Assembly (NCBI RefSeq): GCF_000956465.1
Contig: NZ_JYJA01000022.1
Span: forward strand, 1 to 64,000
DNA: 64,000 nt
Origin: Microbacterium trichothecenolyticum
Lineage (GTDB): Bacteria; Actinomycetota; Actinomycetes; Actinomycetales; Microbacteriaceae
Direction of reading: 5' to 3'
Positions 1 to 10,127 of this stretch are shown here, one piece after another. Position numbers and translations under genes: made by a program. A model generated the notes under the pieces. That model was not told the DNA's origin, made no database searches, and saw only the letters and a program-made list of their open reading frames with translations. The first letter of the stretch is position 1, and each line of letters begins with the position of its first letter.

Positions 1-85
1 GGCGGGAGGGGTCAGGCGTTCTTGGTGTCGCGCGGGGGCCGAGCGGGGGATCCGTCACGAACCGCGACCCGGAGTACCCGGCGAC

Positions 86-91
86 TAAAAT
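86..91 (+). promoter_or_regulatory. -10 hexamer of a probable leaderless metH promoter
   Basis: TAAAAT is followed by 7 bases and then the GTG start, the usual geometry for a transcript beginning on the start codon. No convincing -35 element is visible upstream in the window. Confidence 0.5.
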
Positions 92-98
92 CGCGGAG

Positions 99-3000
99 GT
101 GACCGCAGCACCGCCCGCACCCCGGTTCGCCCTCGACATCGACGGGGTTCCGCGACCCGAGAGGTCGCAGCAGCTGCTCGACGGCGTGCGTGAGCGGGTC
201 GTCATCGCCGACGGCGCGATGGGGACGATGCTCCAGCGGTACGACCTGTCGATCGACGGCGACTTCCAGGGCCTCGAGGGGTGCAACGAGATCCTCAACG
301 TCTCGCGCCCCGACGTCGTCGGCGCGATCCACGACGCGTACCTCGAGGTCGGCGTCGACGCGGTCGAGACCAATACGTTCGGTGCGAACTGGTCGAACCT
401 CGACGACTACGGCATCGTCGACCGCATCGCCGAGCTCGCCGAGGTCGGTGCGCGCATCGCGCGCGAGCGCGTCGAGGCGGCGGAGGCCGTCGACGGGCGC
501 GTGCGCTGGGTGCTCGGCTCGATGGGTCCGGGCACGAAGCTGCCGAGCCTCGGCCACACCACCTACGACAACCTCAAGCAGACCTTCGCACTTCAGGCCG
601 AGGGCCTCATCGACGGCGGCGCCGACGCGTTCCTCGTCGAGACGAGTCAGGACCTGCTCCAGACCAAGGCCGCGATCAACGGGTGTCGTCAGGCGATCGT
701 GAGCCGCGGCATCCGTCTTCCGATCTTCGTCGAGGTGACCGTCGAGACCACCGGGACCATGCTCATGGGCTCCGAGATCGGCGCGGCGCTGACCGCGATC
801 GAGCCGCTCGGCGTCGACGCGATCGGGCTCAACTGCGCCACCGGCCCGACCGAGATGAGCGAGCACCTCCGGCACCTGTCGAAGCACGCGACCGTGCCGA
901 TCGCGTGCATGCCCAACGCGGGGCTTCCCGTGCTCGGCGCGAACGGCGCGCATTACCCGCTCACCCCTGTCGAGCTCGCGACCGCGCACGAGCAGTTCGT
1001 GCGCGAGTTCGGGCTGGGACTCGTCGGCGGATGCTGCGGCACCACGCCCGAGCACCTGGCCGCGGTGGTCGAGCGCCTGGCCCACCTCCGGTCGTCGAGC
1101 GAGCGAACCGACACGAAACCTGCCGCACCCGGCCCAGACAGCGAGCGCGCGCTTCCCGTGCGCGCTCTCGGCGACCGGGCCATCGACCTCGACCCCGGCG
1201 TGGCCTCGCTCTACCAGCACGTGTCGTTCCAGCAGGACGCCTCGTACCTCGCGATCGGCGAGCGCACCAACGCGAACGGATCGAAGGCGTTCCGCGAGGC
1301 GATGCTCGAGGAGCGGTGGGACGACTGCGTCGAGATCGCCCGCGACCAGATCCGCGTCGGCGCCCACCTCCTGGACGTCTGCACCGACTACGTCGGGCGC
1401 GACGGCGCCGCGGACATGCGCGAGGTCGTGTCGCGTCTCGCGAGCGCGTCGACGCTGCCGCTCGTCGTGGACTCGACCGAGCCGGCGGTCATCGCCGCGG
1501 GGCTCGAGTTGATCGGAGGCCGGCCCGTCGTGAACTCCGTCAACTACGAGGACGGCGACGGCCCGACCTCGCGGTTCGGACGCATCATGCCGCTCGTCAA
1601 GGAGCACGGCACCGCGGTGGTGGCGCTGACGATCGACGAGCACGGCCAGGCGCGCACCACCGAGGGCAAGGTGCAGATCGCGACGCGGCTCATAGACGAG
1701 CTCGTGGGCGACTGGGGCCTGCGGGTGAACGACATCATCGTCGACTGCCTGACCTTCCCGATCGCCACCGGCCAGGAGGAGACCCGCCGCGACGCCATCG
1801 AGACGATCGAGGCGATCCGGCAGATCACCGCCAAGTACCCCGGCATCAACACGACGCTCGGCGTCTCGAACGTGTCGTTCGGCCTCAACCCGGCCGCGCG
1901 CAGCGTGCTGAACTCCGCGTTCCTGCACGAGGCGGTCCAGGCGGGCCTCACCTCGGGCATCATCGACGCCGCGAAGATCGTGCCGCTCGCCTCCATCTCG
2001 GAGGAGCAGCGCAAGGTCGCGCTCGATCTGGTGTGGGACCGCCGCGAGTACGACGCAGACGGCAACGTCACGTACGACCCGCTGGCACGGATGCTGGACC
2101 TCTTCGCGGGCGTCGACACCGCGGCCCTGCGCAACCAGCGGGCGGCCGAGCTCGCCGCGCTGCCGGTCGGCGAGCGGCTCGAGCGGCGCATCATCGACGG
2201 CGAGGGCAAGGGCCTCGAGGCAGACCTCGACCTCGCCCGCGAGGGCGGCCTGGCGCCGCTGCAGATCATCAACGACCACCTGCTCGAGGGTATGAAGGTC
2301 GTCGGCGAGCGGTTCGGCGCCGGCGAGATGCAGCTGCCGTTCGTGCTGCAGTCGGCCGAGGTCATGAAGAACGCGGTCGCCCTCCTCGAACCGCACATGG
2401 AGAAGTCGGATGCCTCGGGCAAGGGCCGCATCATCCTGGCGACGGTCCGCGGCGACGTGCACGACATCGGCAAGAACCTCGTCGACATCATCCTCACCAA
2501 CAACGGGTACGACGTCGTCAACCTCGGCATCAAGCAGCCGATCGCGGACATCATCGCGGCCGCCGAGGAACACGACGCCGACGTCATCGGCATGTCCGGT
2601 CTCCTCGTGAAATCGACGGTCGTGATGAAGGAGAACCTCGAGGAGCTCACGTCGCGTGGCCTCGGCAAGAAGTGGCCGGTGATCCTCGGCGGTGCGGCGC
2701 TCACGCGCGCGTACGTCGAGGACGACCTCGCCTCGCTGTTCGACGGCGAGGTGCGCTATGCCCGCGATGCGTTCGAGGGGCTCGCGCTCATGGACCCGCT
2801 CGTGAAGATCGCGCGCGGCGCCGATCCGGCGTCCGTCGGACTCCCGGCGCTGAAGAAGCGGCGGCATGCGGCGGGCTCCAAGCTCACCCTCACGGAGCCC
2901 GAGGCGATGCCGGCACGCTCGGACGTGGCATCCGACAATCCCGTCCCCGCTCCGCCGTTCTGGGGCACCCGCATCGTCCGCGGCCTGGCGCTGCACGATT

Positions 3001-3803
3001 ACGCCGGGTTCCTCGACGAGCGCGCGACGTTCATGGGCCAGTGGGGCCTCAAACCCGGCCGCGGCGAGGACGGCGCCACCTACGAGCAGCTCGTCGAGAC
3101 GGAGGGCCGGCCGCGGCTGCGGTACTGGCTCGACCGCATCCTCGCCGAGGGCATGCTCGACGCCTCGGTCGCGTACGGGTTCTTCCCTGTCGTGTCGGAA
3201 GGCAACGACGTCGTCGTGCTGCACCACGGCGACGACCCCTCGGGAGCGCTGGGGGACGCCGGCCTCCTCGCCCCCGACGGCGGGTCGGGCGGCACGCTCG
3301 GCACCGACCGGCTGCGCTTCCACTTCCCGCGCCAGCGCCGCGACCGCCACCTGTGCCTCGCCGACTTCGTGCGCTCGCGCGAGTCCGGCCAGGTCGACGT
3401 GCTGCCGGTGCAGCTCGTGACCGCGGGCGCGAACATCGATTCGGTCACCGCGAAGCTCTTCGCCGAGGACAGGTACCGCGACTACTACGAGCTCAACGGG
3501 CTGGTGATGCAGCTGACCGAGGCGCTCGCCGAGTACTGGCACGCCCGCATCCGCTCCGAGCTCGGCTTCTCGCAGGAGGACCCGACCGACACGGCGGGCC
3601 TCTTCAAACTCGAGTACCGCGGCGCCCGCTTCTCGCTCGGCTACCCCGCGTGCCCCGACATGGAGGACCGCCGCAAGGTCGTCGAGCTCCTCCGCCCCGA
3701 GCGGATGGGGGTCGAGCTCAGCGAGGAGCTGCAGCTTCACCCCGAGCAGTCGACCGATGCGTTCGTCTTCCACCACCCCGAGGCGAAGTACTTCTCCGTC
3801 TGA
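99..3803 (+). CDS. metH: Cobalamin-dependent methionine synthase
   Basis: Transfers the methyl group of 5-methyltetrahydrofolate to homocysteine through a cobalamin cofactor; cytoplasmic, last step of methionine synthesis. The 1234 residues match the usual full-length enzyme. Visible in order: homocysteine-binding barrel (about 35-340) with the zinc cysteines at 246 (NCATGP) and 312-313 (GGCCGTT); pterin-binding barrel (about 375-640, GERTNANGSK); cobalamin cap and Rossmann domain with DVHDIGKN, whose His788 is the lower cobalt ligand; and the C-terminal reactivation domain (RSELGF, GYPACPD). The GTG start lies 7 bases after a TAAAAT hexamer at 86-91, and the only SD-like bases touch the start codon, so the mRNA is probably leaderless. 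No cobalamin riboswitch fits in the 98 bases before it. The neighbouring ECF transporter could supply a vitamin, but that link is inference. Confidence 0.97.
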   Translation: MTAAPPAPRFALDIDGVPRPERSQQLLDGVRERVVIADGAMGTMLQRYDLSIDGDFQGLEGCNEILNVSRPDVVGAIHDAYLEVGVDAVETNTFGANWSNLDDYGIVDRIAELAEVGARIARERVEAAEAVDGRVRWVLGSMGPGTKLPSLGHTTYDNLKQTFALQAEGLIDGGADAFLVETSQDLLQTKAAINGCRQAIVSRGIRLPIFVEVTVETTGTMLMGSEIGAALTAIEPLGVDAIGLNCATGPTEMSEHLRHLSKHATVPIACMPNAGLPVLGANGAHYPLTPVELATAHEQFVREFGLGLVGGCCGTTPEHLAAVVERLAHLRSSSERTDTKPAAPGPDSERALPVRALGDRAIDLDPGVASLYQHVSFQQDASYLAIGERTNANGSKAFREAMLEERWDDCVEIARDQIRVGAHLLDVCTDYVGRDGAADMREVVSRLASASTLPLVVDSTEPAVIAAGLELIGGRPVVNSVNYEDGDGPTSRFGRIMPLVKEHGTAVVALTIDEHGQARTTEGKVQIATRLIDELVGDWGLRVNDIIVDCLTFPIATGQEETRRDAIETIEAIRQITAKYPGINTTLGVSNVSFGLNPAARSVLNSAFLHEAVQAGLTSGIIDAAKIVPLASISEEQRKVALDLVWDRREYDADGNVTYDPLARMLDLFAGVDTAALRNQRAAELAALPVGERLERRIIDGEGKGLEADLDLAREGGLAPLQIINDHLLEGMKVVGERFGAGEMQLPFVLQSAEVMKNAVALLEPHMEKSDASGKGRIILATVRGDVHDIGKNLVDIILTNNGYDVVNLGIKQPIADIIAAAEEHDADVIGMSGLLVKSTVVMKENLEELTSRGLGKKWPVILGGAALTRAYVEDDLASLFDGEVRYARDAFEGLALMDPLVKIARGADPASVGLPALKKRRHAAGSKLTLTEPEAMPARSDVASDNPVPAPPFWGTRIVRGLALHDYAGFLDERATFMGQWGLKPGRGEDGATYEQLVETEGRPRLRYWLDRILAEGMLDASVAYGFFPVVSEGNDVVVLHHGDDPSGALGDAGLLAPDGGSGGTLGTDRLRFHFPRQRRDRHLCLADFVRSRESGQVDVLPVQLVTAGANIDSVTAKLFAEDRYRDYYELNGLVMQLTEALAEYWHARIRSELGFSQEDPTDTAGLFKLEYRGARFSLGYPACPDMEDRRKVVELLRPERMGVELSEELQLHPEQSTDAFVFHHPEAKYFSV

Positions 3804-3848
3804 GGTCGGGTGCTTTCAGAACACGGATGCGGCGACCCGCGGCATCCG

Positions 3849-4274
3849 TCAATCCGACGTGATCCGGAAGTCGATGCCGGCGGGCACGCCGCCGTCGAGC
3901 CATGCGTCGGGCGATGCCGTGATGAAGGACACGATGCCGAGCACGGAGGCCACGAGCGGCACCAGCCACAGGGCGGTCGCGGCGATCCGGAGGATGCGCG
4001 TGATCTGGGCGGTCGTCGTGGCCTTCGCGGCGCGGCTCAGGGCGATGACGAACACGAGCGCCATCACGAGCCACGTCAGGGGCGACGGGCGCAGCGTCGC
4101 GGTGTAGCAGATCTGGTCTCCGCCGGACGCGGAGCCCAGGCATCCGCCGCTCGAGGCGAGGGTGAGCATGCCGTAGAGCACCGCCCACAGGAGGCCGCGC
4201 TTCGCGAGCGAGACGATCTCGGGCAGGTACGCGCCGACGAGGTCGGTCGGCGGCGGTGCGGTCGCGGTGATCAC
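3849..4274 (-). CDS. Hypothetical four-helix membrane protein
   Basis: A 141-residue protein of unknown function. It has about four hydrophobic segments (near residues 22-42, 66-84, 95-115 and a shorter one around 115-130), with two cysteines in the first extracytoplasmic loop (GGCLGS and QICYTA) that could form a disulfide. I chose the GTG at 4274, not the upstream GTG at 4292, because GGAAGGAG sits 5 bases before it. It is convergent with metH and lies just downstream of the ECF transporter on the same strand, so co-transcription is possible. No family was recognised. Confidence 0.6.
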   Translation of the reverse strand: MITATAPPPTDLVGAYLPEIVSLAKRGLLWAVLYGMLTLASSGGCLGSASGGDQICYTATLRPSPLTWLVMALVFVIALSRAAKATTTAQITRILRIAATALWLVPLVASVLGIVSFITASPDAWLDGGVPAGIDFRITSD

Positions 4275-4299
4275 GTGGGCTCCTTCCGGCACGTGACCC

Positions 4300-7200
4300 T
4301 CACGATAGGGCAGATGCGCGCTCTCGCGGGGCGGGGATGGGCTGCGTCCGTGTCGCCAGCGGCTTGGTGCGCCGCAGCGCCGCGAGGATCGGACGGCCGA
4401 CCACGATCAGTCCGAGGACCGTGGTGATCGCGCGGAGGGTGTCCCAGCTGAGGGTCGAGGTGACGAGCGAGTACAGCAGGAAGCTCGTGAGGTTCACGTC
4501 GAGCGGCGCGCTGCCGTCGTACGAGATGCCGGTGCCGTAGCCGACGGCGAACGGCCAGAACCAGAGGTTCATCAGCAGGCCGAACGCGTATGAGGCCACG
4601 ACGCCGTAGACGCTGAGCATCGCGATCTCGCCCCCGCGCGAGATCCGCCGGGGGAGGAGTCCCGCGATCGCGCCGACCCACGCACACGCGAACATCTGGA
4701 ACGGGGTCCACGGACCGAACGTGCCCGTGATCAGGGTGGACAGGGCGATCGTCGCCATGCCGAGCAGCATGCCGAACCGTGCGCCGTACGCACGCCCCGC
4801 CAGGATCAGCAGGATGAACACCGCCTCGACGCCGCCGACGCCGGTGCCCGCGATGCGCACGGCCGCGCCGATCGCGGCGAGCGTGCCGAGCAGCGCCAGC
4901 ATGTGCGCCGATCGCACGCTCCCGTCGAGCGTCGCGACGACGACGAGCGCGGCGAGCGGCACGAGCGCGAGCGCCGCCACGGGCACCGCCGCGTAGGCCT
5001 GTTCGGGTACCGCGGTGGCGACCAGTGGCCAGCAGAACGCCCCGACCGCGACGAGGTTGGCGGCGGCCAGTGCGGCGAGCGGCAGACGGCGTCCCCGGAC
5101 GCGTCGCCGGGAGCCGTCGGGCACGGTCTCGCCTGTTCGCAATTCAGGAAGGTTTGCAGGACCCGCGTCCGCAGGAAGGCGTTCCCACCTTTCGGCCTGG
5201 GTTGCAGACCGGGAGGGAGCCGGCGCGCGGCCGGCCGGATCAGGGTGCTCCCCGAGGCCTGAGCCGTCCGCGGAGGGCCGGAGCGTCCGGTCACGAGTTC
5301 CCAACTCAGGATCGTTCGAGCCGACGGCATCAGCACCCCCCGAATTCCGCGGTTCGCGCACGGTCGACGCGCGCTCATCCTGAGTTGGGAACGGCGCGGC
5401 GGTGAGCACCCCGGCCCGCATCGTCAGGGTGCGGTCGGCGCGGGCCGTGAAGTCGGGCTCGTGCGAGGCCACCAGCACCGCCGTGCCGGATGCGGCGAGC
5501 GAGGTCAGCGCCGCCCAGACCAGGTCGCGGGCGGCGGGGTCGAGGCCGCGCGTGGGCTCGTCGACCATGAGCACCCGCGGCGAGCCCGCGAGCTGGATCG
5601 CCAGTGCGAGGCAGCGTCGCTCACCCGCAGAGAGGTCGCGTGGATGCCGCGCCAGCCGTGCTGCGAGTGCCGGGCTGTCGGGGTCGAGACCCAGGAATCC
5701 GGCGAACCGTGCCGCGGTGCCCGGCGCCGAACCCACGTCGCGGCGCGCGGCCCGGCGGTCCGCCCGACGGCATTCGGCGGCGACGCTGTCGGACACGAAA
5801 AGGTCGTCCGAGGCATCCGGAACCAGCGAGACCCGACCGGCTGACTCGATGTCCGCTCCCCGTGCGGGCAGTGCGAGCGCCGCGAGCAGGCTCGACTTGC
5901 CGGCGCCGTTGGGTCCGACGAGTGCGACGATCTCGCCGGCGCGCAGTTCGATGTCTGCACCCGCTACGGCCACCGTTTCGCGGTGGCGCACCGTGATTCC
6001 GCGGGCGCGCAGCACGACATCCCCCGGTTCCGCGGGTTCGGGGCGCATCCCGTTCACTCGGGGCGCATCCCGTGCGCCCCGATCGTCCGCGGTGCGCCCC
6101 GAACCCGTGAAGGACTCCACGGAATCGACCACGCCGTCGTCGATCCGCAGCACCGTGTCGGCGATCCCGGAGAGCGCCTGGACGCGGTGCTCGGCGACGA
6201 CGACGCACATACCGGCCTCGTGCGCGAGGGCATCCAGCAGGTGTGCGACGCGCACGCGAGCGTCCGCGTCGAGGTCGGCGAGCGGTTCGTCGACCAGCAG
6301 CAGGATGGGGTGCTCGACGATCGCCGCGGCGATCGCCACGATCGTCGCCTCACCGGCCGAGAGCCCGCGGGTGGTGCGGTCGAGCAGCGGCACGCCGACC
6401 CGCTCGGCGACCTCGGCCACGCGCGCGGCGGTGATCACGGGCGCGACGCCGCGCAGCTCGAGCGAGAGCCCGATCTCGTCGCGCACCCACTCGGTGGCGA
6501 ACGCGTCACGCGGATGCTGCAGCACCACGCCCACGCGCTGGGCGAGGTCGCGCGGGGGCACCGTCGCGCGTTCGTGCCCGACGACCCGCAGCGACCTGGC
6601 GATCCAGCCGCCGTCGGTGTGCGTGTGCAGGCCCGCGACGGCCCGCAGCAGCGTCGATTTGCCCGCGCCGGTCGGCCCCGACACGAGCGTGAGCGTGCCC
6701 GCCTCGAGCGTGAGCGACGGCGGAAGCCGGAGACCGAGTCCCGCAGCGCCATCGCCGAACGCGATCTGCACGCTCTCGGCCTGAACCGGTGCGAGGCAGT
6801 CCCCGTCCAGCCCGCGTCCCGCGAAGCCACGCAGCTCGAGGGCTGCGGCCACGGCCCCGGCGCGCTCGAGGGTTCGCTCCAGCAGCGGCAGCAGCATCCG
6901 TGCCCCGCCGCGCTCGCCGCGGAGTCGTTGCGCGAACCGCACCGCGCGGGCGCCGTCGGCGAGCGAGGGGAGCGTGGCCGCGGCGATCGCGAGCGCCCGT
7001 GCGACGCCGCGCAGCGGGCCGCGTCGCGAGGCCCGCGCGAAGACCCGGTGCAGGTCGACAAGGGCGTTCACCACCCCGAACGCGAGGATCGCGAGGGCGA
7101 TCGGCACGGCGCTGGCCGCGGCATCCCACAGTCCGTCGACCGTGACGGGACCCAGCAGCACCACATGCGCGAACGGCGACGGCAGCCGCACCGCCGGAAG

Positions 7201-7323
7201 ATCCAGCAGGACGAAGCCGTCGCCGTCGGCGCCGTGGAAGAGGATGCGGTAGACGACCCGGGCCGCCACGAACCCTGCGGCGAGGATCGCCGCGGCTCGC
7301 AGGGGACCGGGTCGGAACGTCAT
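4300..7323 (-). CDS. Single-polypeptide ECF vitamin transporter (EcfT-EcfA-EcfA-S fusion)
   Basis: All four parts of an energy-coupling-factor importer appear in one 1007-residue chain. Residues 1-190 are the EcfT-like coupling unit, ending in a coupling-helix-like ALELRGF. ATPase 1 has Walker A GPTGAGKS (216-223), signature LSAGE (321) and Walker B LLLVDEP (about 341). ATPase 2 has GPNGAGKS (470-477), LSAGE (564) and LMVDEP (about 585). Residues about 745-985 form a six-helix S component with FGPWTPFQMF. ECF modules are normally three or four separate proteins. Two low-complexity linkers (about 400-435 and 640-745) are encoded by inverted-repeat DNA. The start is one base after the stop of the upstream lipoprotein, so translation is coupled. 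The substrate is unproven; the S-domain motif and the lipoprotein partner suggest cobalamin or another vitamin. Confidence 0.85.
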   Translation of the reverse strand: MTFRPGPLRAAAILAAGFVAARVVYRILFHGADGDGFVLLDLPAVRLPSPFAHVVLLGPVTVDGLWDAAASAVPIALAILAFGVVNALVDLHRVFARASRRGPLRGVARALAIAAATLPSLADGARAVRFAQRLRGERGGARMLLPLLERTLERAGAVAAALELRGFAGRGLDGDCLAPVQAESVQIAFGDGAAGLGLRLPPSLTLEAGTLTLVSGPTGAGKSTLLRAVAGLHTHTDGGWIARSLRVVGHERATVPPRDLAQRVGVVLQHPRDAFATEWVRDEIGLSLELRGVAPVITAARVAEVAERVGVPLLDRTTRGLSAGEATIVAIAAAIVEHPILLLVDEPLADLDADARVRVAHLLDALAHEAGMCVVVAEHRVQALSGIADTVLRIDDGVVDSVESFTGSGRTADDRGARDAPRVNGMRPEPAEPGDVVLRARGITVRHRETVAVAGADIELRAGEIVALVGPNGAGKSSLLAALALPARGADIESAGRVSLVPDASDDLFVSDSVAAECRRADRRAARRDVGSAPGTAARFAGFLGLDPDSPALAARLARHPRDLSAGERRCLALAIQLAGSPRVLMVDEPTRGLDPAARDLVWAALTSLAASGTAVLVASHEPDFTARADRTLTMRAGVLTAAPFPTQDERASTVREPRNSGGADAVGSNDPELGTRDRTLRPSADGSGLGEHPDPAGRAPAPSRSATQAERWERLPADAGPANLPELRTGETVPDGSRRRVRGRRLPLAALAAANLVAVGAFCWPLVATAVPEQAYAAVPVAALALVPLAALVVVATLDGSVRSAHMLALLGTLAAIGAAVRIAGTGVGGVEAVFILLILAGRAYGARFGMLLGMATIALSTLITGTFGPWTPFQMFACAWVGAIAGLLPRRISRGGEIAMLSVYGVVASYAFGLLMNLWFWPFAVGYGTGISYDGSAPLDVNLTSFLLYSLVTSTLSWDTLRAITTVLGLIVVGRPILAALRRTKPLATRTQPIPAPRERASALS
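5297..5392. repeat. 16-bp perfect inverted repeat inside the ECF fusion gene
   Basis: Arms at 5297-5312 (gttcccaactcaggat) and 5377-5392 are exact reverse complements separated by 64 bases. They encode residues about 644-676 of the ECF protein, the linker between ATPase 2 and the S domain. Confidence 0.9.
6034..6106. repeat. Nested palindromic repeat, copy A, inside the ECF fusion gene
   Basis: The outer arms 6034-6047 and 6093-6106 (gggttcggggcgca and its complement) pair perfectly over 14 bp. The inner arms 6058-6067 and 6073-6082 pair over 10 bp. Four copies of TCGGGGCGC or its complement are spaced 11, 7 and 11 bases apart, exactly as in the copy at 18627-18691. The element encodes residues about 406-430, the linker between the two ATPase domains. 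Confidence 0.9.
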
Positions 7324-7324
7324 G

Positions 7325-7873
7325 TCAGGACGTCGGCGCTGCCGGTTCGCCGTTCAGGGTGAAGAGCAGTTCGAGTCCCTCGCCGGGCTCGAGCTCGAGG
7401 GTCGACAGGCCTTCCTCGGCGTACCCCCACTCGCCTTCGGCGGGCTTGATCCACAGCGACCAGTAGGCGAACGCCGCGGGCATCGATTCGCAGGTCTCGA
7501 AGTACTCCGAGCCGTCGTCTGCGGTGATCGCCTGGTCTTCAGCCGGGACGCCGTTCACGCGGCACACGACCTGGTCGCCGTACTCCTCGGTGCCCTCGGT
7601 CGTGACGTTCACGAGCGTCAGCGCGTCGGCGGCGGCGAGCGTCTCGTCGGTCTCGATGCACCACGACTTGCTGTCGCCGTCCTCGAGCGCCGAGGCGTCC
7701 ACAGCCACGGTGATGCCGGCGTCATCGGCGCACGCCTCGTCGCTGACCTGCACGGCCTGCGTGTCGGAGGCCGTCGGCGCAGCCTCGGGGGCGTCGGACG
7801 AGCAGGCGGCGAGGGCGAAGAGCAGTGCAGCGGATGCCGCGGCGGCCGCCACGGCGCGAAGAGTCGAAGTCAC
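7325..7873 (-). CDS. Secreted lipoprotein, ECF transporter partner (DUF4430-like)
   Basis: A 182-residue exported lipoprotein: a hydrophobic signal ends in a lipobox (ALAAC, Cys about 23), followed by a Thr/Ala-rich tether. The C-terminal half (CRVNGVPA, a second Cys, AYWSLW, GEWGYA, a PG turn) resembles DUF4430-type domains, which are related to the beta domain of transcobalamin/intrinsic factor and often sit beside actinobacterial ECF transporters. Its stop is one base before the ECF start, so the two are coupled. A role in capturing the vitamin at the cell surface is inference; the family match rests on motif pattern only. Confidence 0.7.
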   Translation of the reverse strand: MTSTLRAVAAAAASAALLFALAACSSDAPEAAPTASDTQAVQVSDEACADDAGITVAVDASALEDGDSKSWCIETDETLAAADALTLVNVTTEGTEEYGDQVVCRVNGVPAEDQAITADDGSEYFETCESMPAAFAYWSLWIKPAEGEWGYAEEGLSTLELEPGEGLELLFTLNGEPAAPTS

Positions 7874-7949
7874 CGATCCAGGCTAGGCCCCTGCTGCCGG
7901 TGTCCGGTTGCACATGACGCCCGCGCGGAGCCCGCCGTAGGCTGGCCGG

Positions 7950-8864
<915 letters not shown>

Positions 8865-8871
8865 TGAGCAC

Positions 8872-8947
8872 CAACTCCTCCGAAACTCCCGCCCTGGGCC
8901 TGGGAGCGCGGCGAAACGGCCTGGGCCGGCAGGTTTCCGAGGAGTTG
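8872..8947. repeat. Long inverted repeat between menB and menE
   Basis: Arms at 8872-8886 (caactcctccgaaac) and 8933-8947 pair over 15 bp with one mismatch, separated by 46 bases that contain smaller palindromes (ctccc/gggag and ggcctgggcc). There is no T tract, so it is not a classical terminator. It ends just before the menE start. Confidence 0.8.
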
Positions 8948-8955
8948 ATGCCCGC

Positions 8956-10110
8956 ATGAAGCTCGTCCCCGTCGTCGGCGATGACCCCCGCGAGATCCTG
9001 CGGGGTCTGCGCGGTGCGCTGCACGGCGCCGGACCCGCGCTCGGCCTCGGCCTCGTCAGCGGGCTGCCCGGCGAGGTGCGGGCGGGCACGGCCGTGGTCG
9101 TGACGACGTCCGGGTCCACCGGCATCCCGAAGAGCGTCGTCCTCAGCCGTGACGCGCTCACTTCGAGCGCCCTGTCGACCGCCGACCGCATCGGCGACGG
9201 CGCGTGGCTGCTGGCGCTGCCGGCGAGCTACGTCGCGGGACTGCAGGTGCTCGTGCGCTCCCTCGTCCAGGACCGCGAGCCCGCGATCCTGGCGGGCGCT
9301 TTCACCCCGCAGGCGTTCTCGGCGGCCGCGCTGATGATGGTGTCGACCGAGCGCGGCGAGCGGGTGCCGAGCTACACGTCGCTGGTGCCGGCGCAGCTGT
9401 CGAAGCTCCTCGACGCGGCCGAGCACGACCCTTCGGTTCTCGCGGCGCTGCGCTCCTTCGAGACGATCCTCGTCGGTGGCCAGGCGCTCCCCGCGGCGAC
9501 CCTCGAGCGCGCTCAAGCCGCGGGCGCACGCATTGTGCGCACCTACGGCTCCACCGAGACCAGCGGCGGCTGCGTCTATGACGGCGTGGCCCTGGGCAAC
9601 GTGCGGCTGCGCATCGAGCGCGGGGAGGTGCAGGTCTCCGGCCCGACACTGGCCGACGGCTACCTCGGCAACGACGAACTGACGGATGCTGTGTTCCTCC
9701 GCGACCGCGACGGCTCCCGGTGGTACCGCACCGGTGACGCAGGGCTGATCGAGGACGGCGTCCTGCGCGTGCGGGGCCGCATCGACAACGTCATCGTGTC
9801 GGGCGGCATCAACGTCTCGCTCGACCGCGTCGAGCGGATCGTGCGCGGGATCCCGGGGCTCGCTCTCGCCGTCGTCGTGGGGATTCCCGACGAGCGGTGG
9901 GGCGAGGCATCCGTCGTCGTGGCCTCCCGGGGCGAGGCGCTGCGGCGCAGCGAAGCCGTGCAGCTCGAGGAAGCGCGTGCCGCCGTCCAGGCCGAGATCG
10001 GCGCACATGCCCGCCCGGCACGGCTGGTGCTGGTGGACGAGCTCGCGACGCTGCCCTCGGGAAAGCCCGACCGCGAGGCGATCCGCCGCGCGGTGATGGC
10101 CCTGCACTGA
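8956..10110 (+). CDS. menE: O-succinylbenzoate-CoA ligase
   Basis: Adenylate-forming enzyme that activates O-succinylbenzoate with ATP and CoA, making the substrate of MenB. At 384 residues it is the short actinobacterial form. Visible: P-loop TTSGSTGIPKS (about 50-60), the YGSTETSGG adenylation motif, YRTGDAG (the conserved Asp of A7), RIDNVIVSGGINVS (A8 hinge), and LPSGKPDRE with the C-terminal catalytic lysine. It lies 91 bases after menB in the same orientation, with a long inverted repeat between them. Confidence 0.95.
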   Translation: MKLVPVVGDDPREILRGLRGALHGAGPALGLGLVSGLPGEVRAGTAVVVTTSGSTGIPKSVVLSRDALTSSALSTADRIGDGAWLLALPASYVAGLQVLVRSLVQDREPAILAGAFTPQAFSAAALMMVSTERGERVPSYTSLVPAQLSKLLDAAEHDPSVLAALRSFETILVGGQALPAATLERAQAAGARIVRTYGSTETSGGCVYDGVALGNVRLRIERGEVQVSGPTLADGYLGNDELTDAVFLRDRDGSRWYRTGDAGLIEDGVLRVRGRIDNVIVSGGINVSLDRVERIVRGIPGLALAVVVGIPDERWGEASVVVASRGEALRRSEAVQLEEARAAVQAEIGAHARPARLVLVDELATLPSGKPDREAIRRAVMALH

Positions 10111-10127
10111 CGCGGCGCGCCGCGGGG

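Noticed and set aside
1..98. Cobalamin riboswitch in front of metH
   Set aside because: No B12-box-like sequence is visible and the start appears leaderless.
12..3776. A very long open frame on the minus strand opposite metH
   Set aside because: It is the antisense shadow of a strongly conserved gene in high-GC DNA; no domain is seen in its translation.
281..3862. A second long plus-strand frame through metH
   Set aside because: Arg/Pro/Ala-rich composition typical of an off-frame reading of GC-rich coding DNA.
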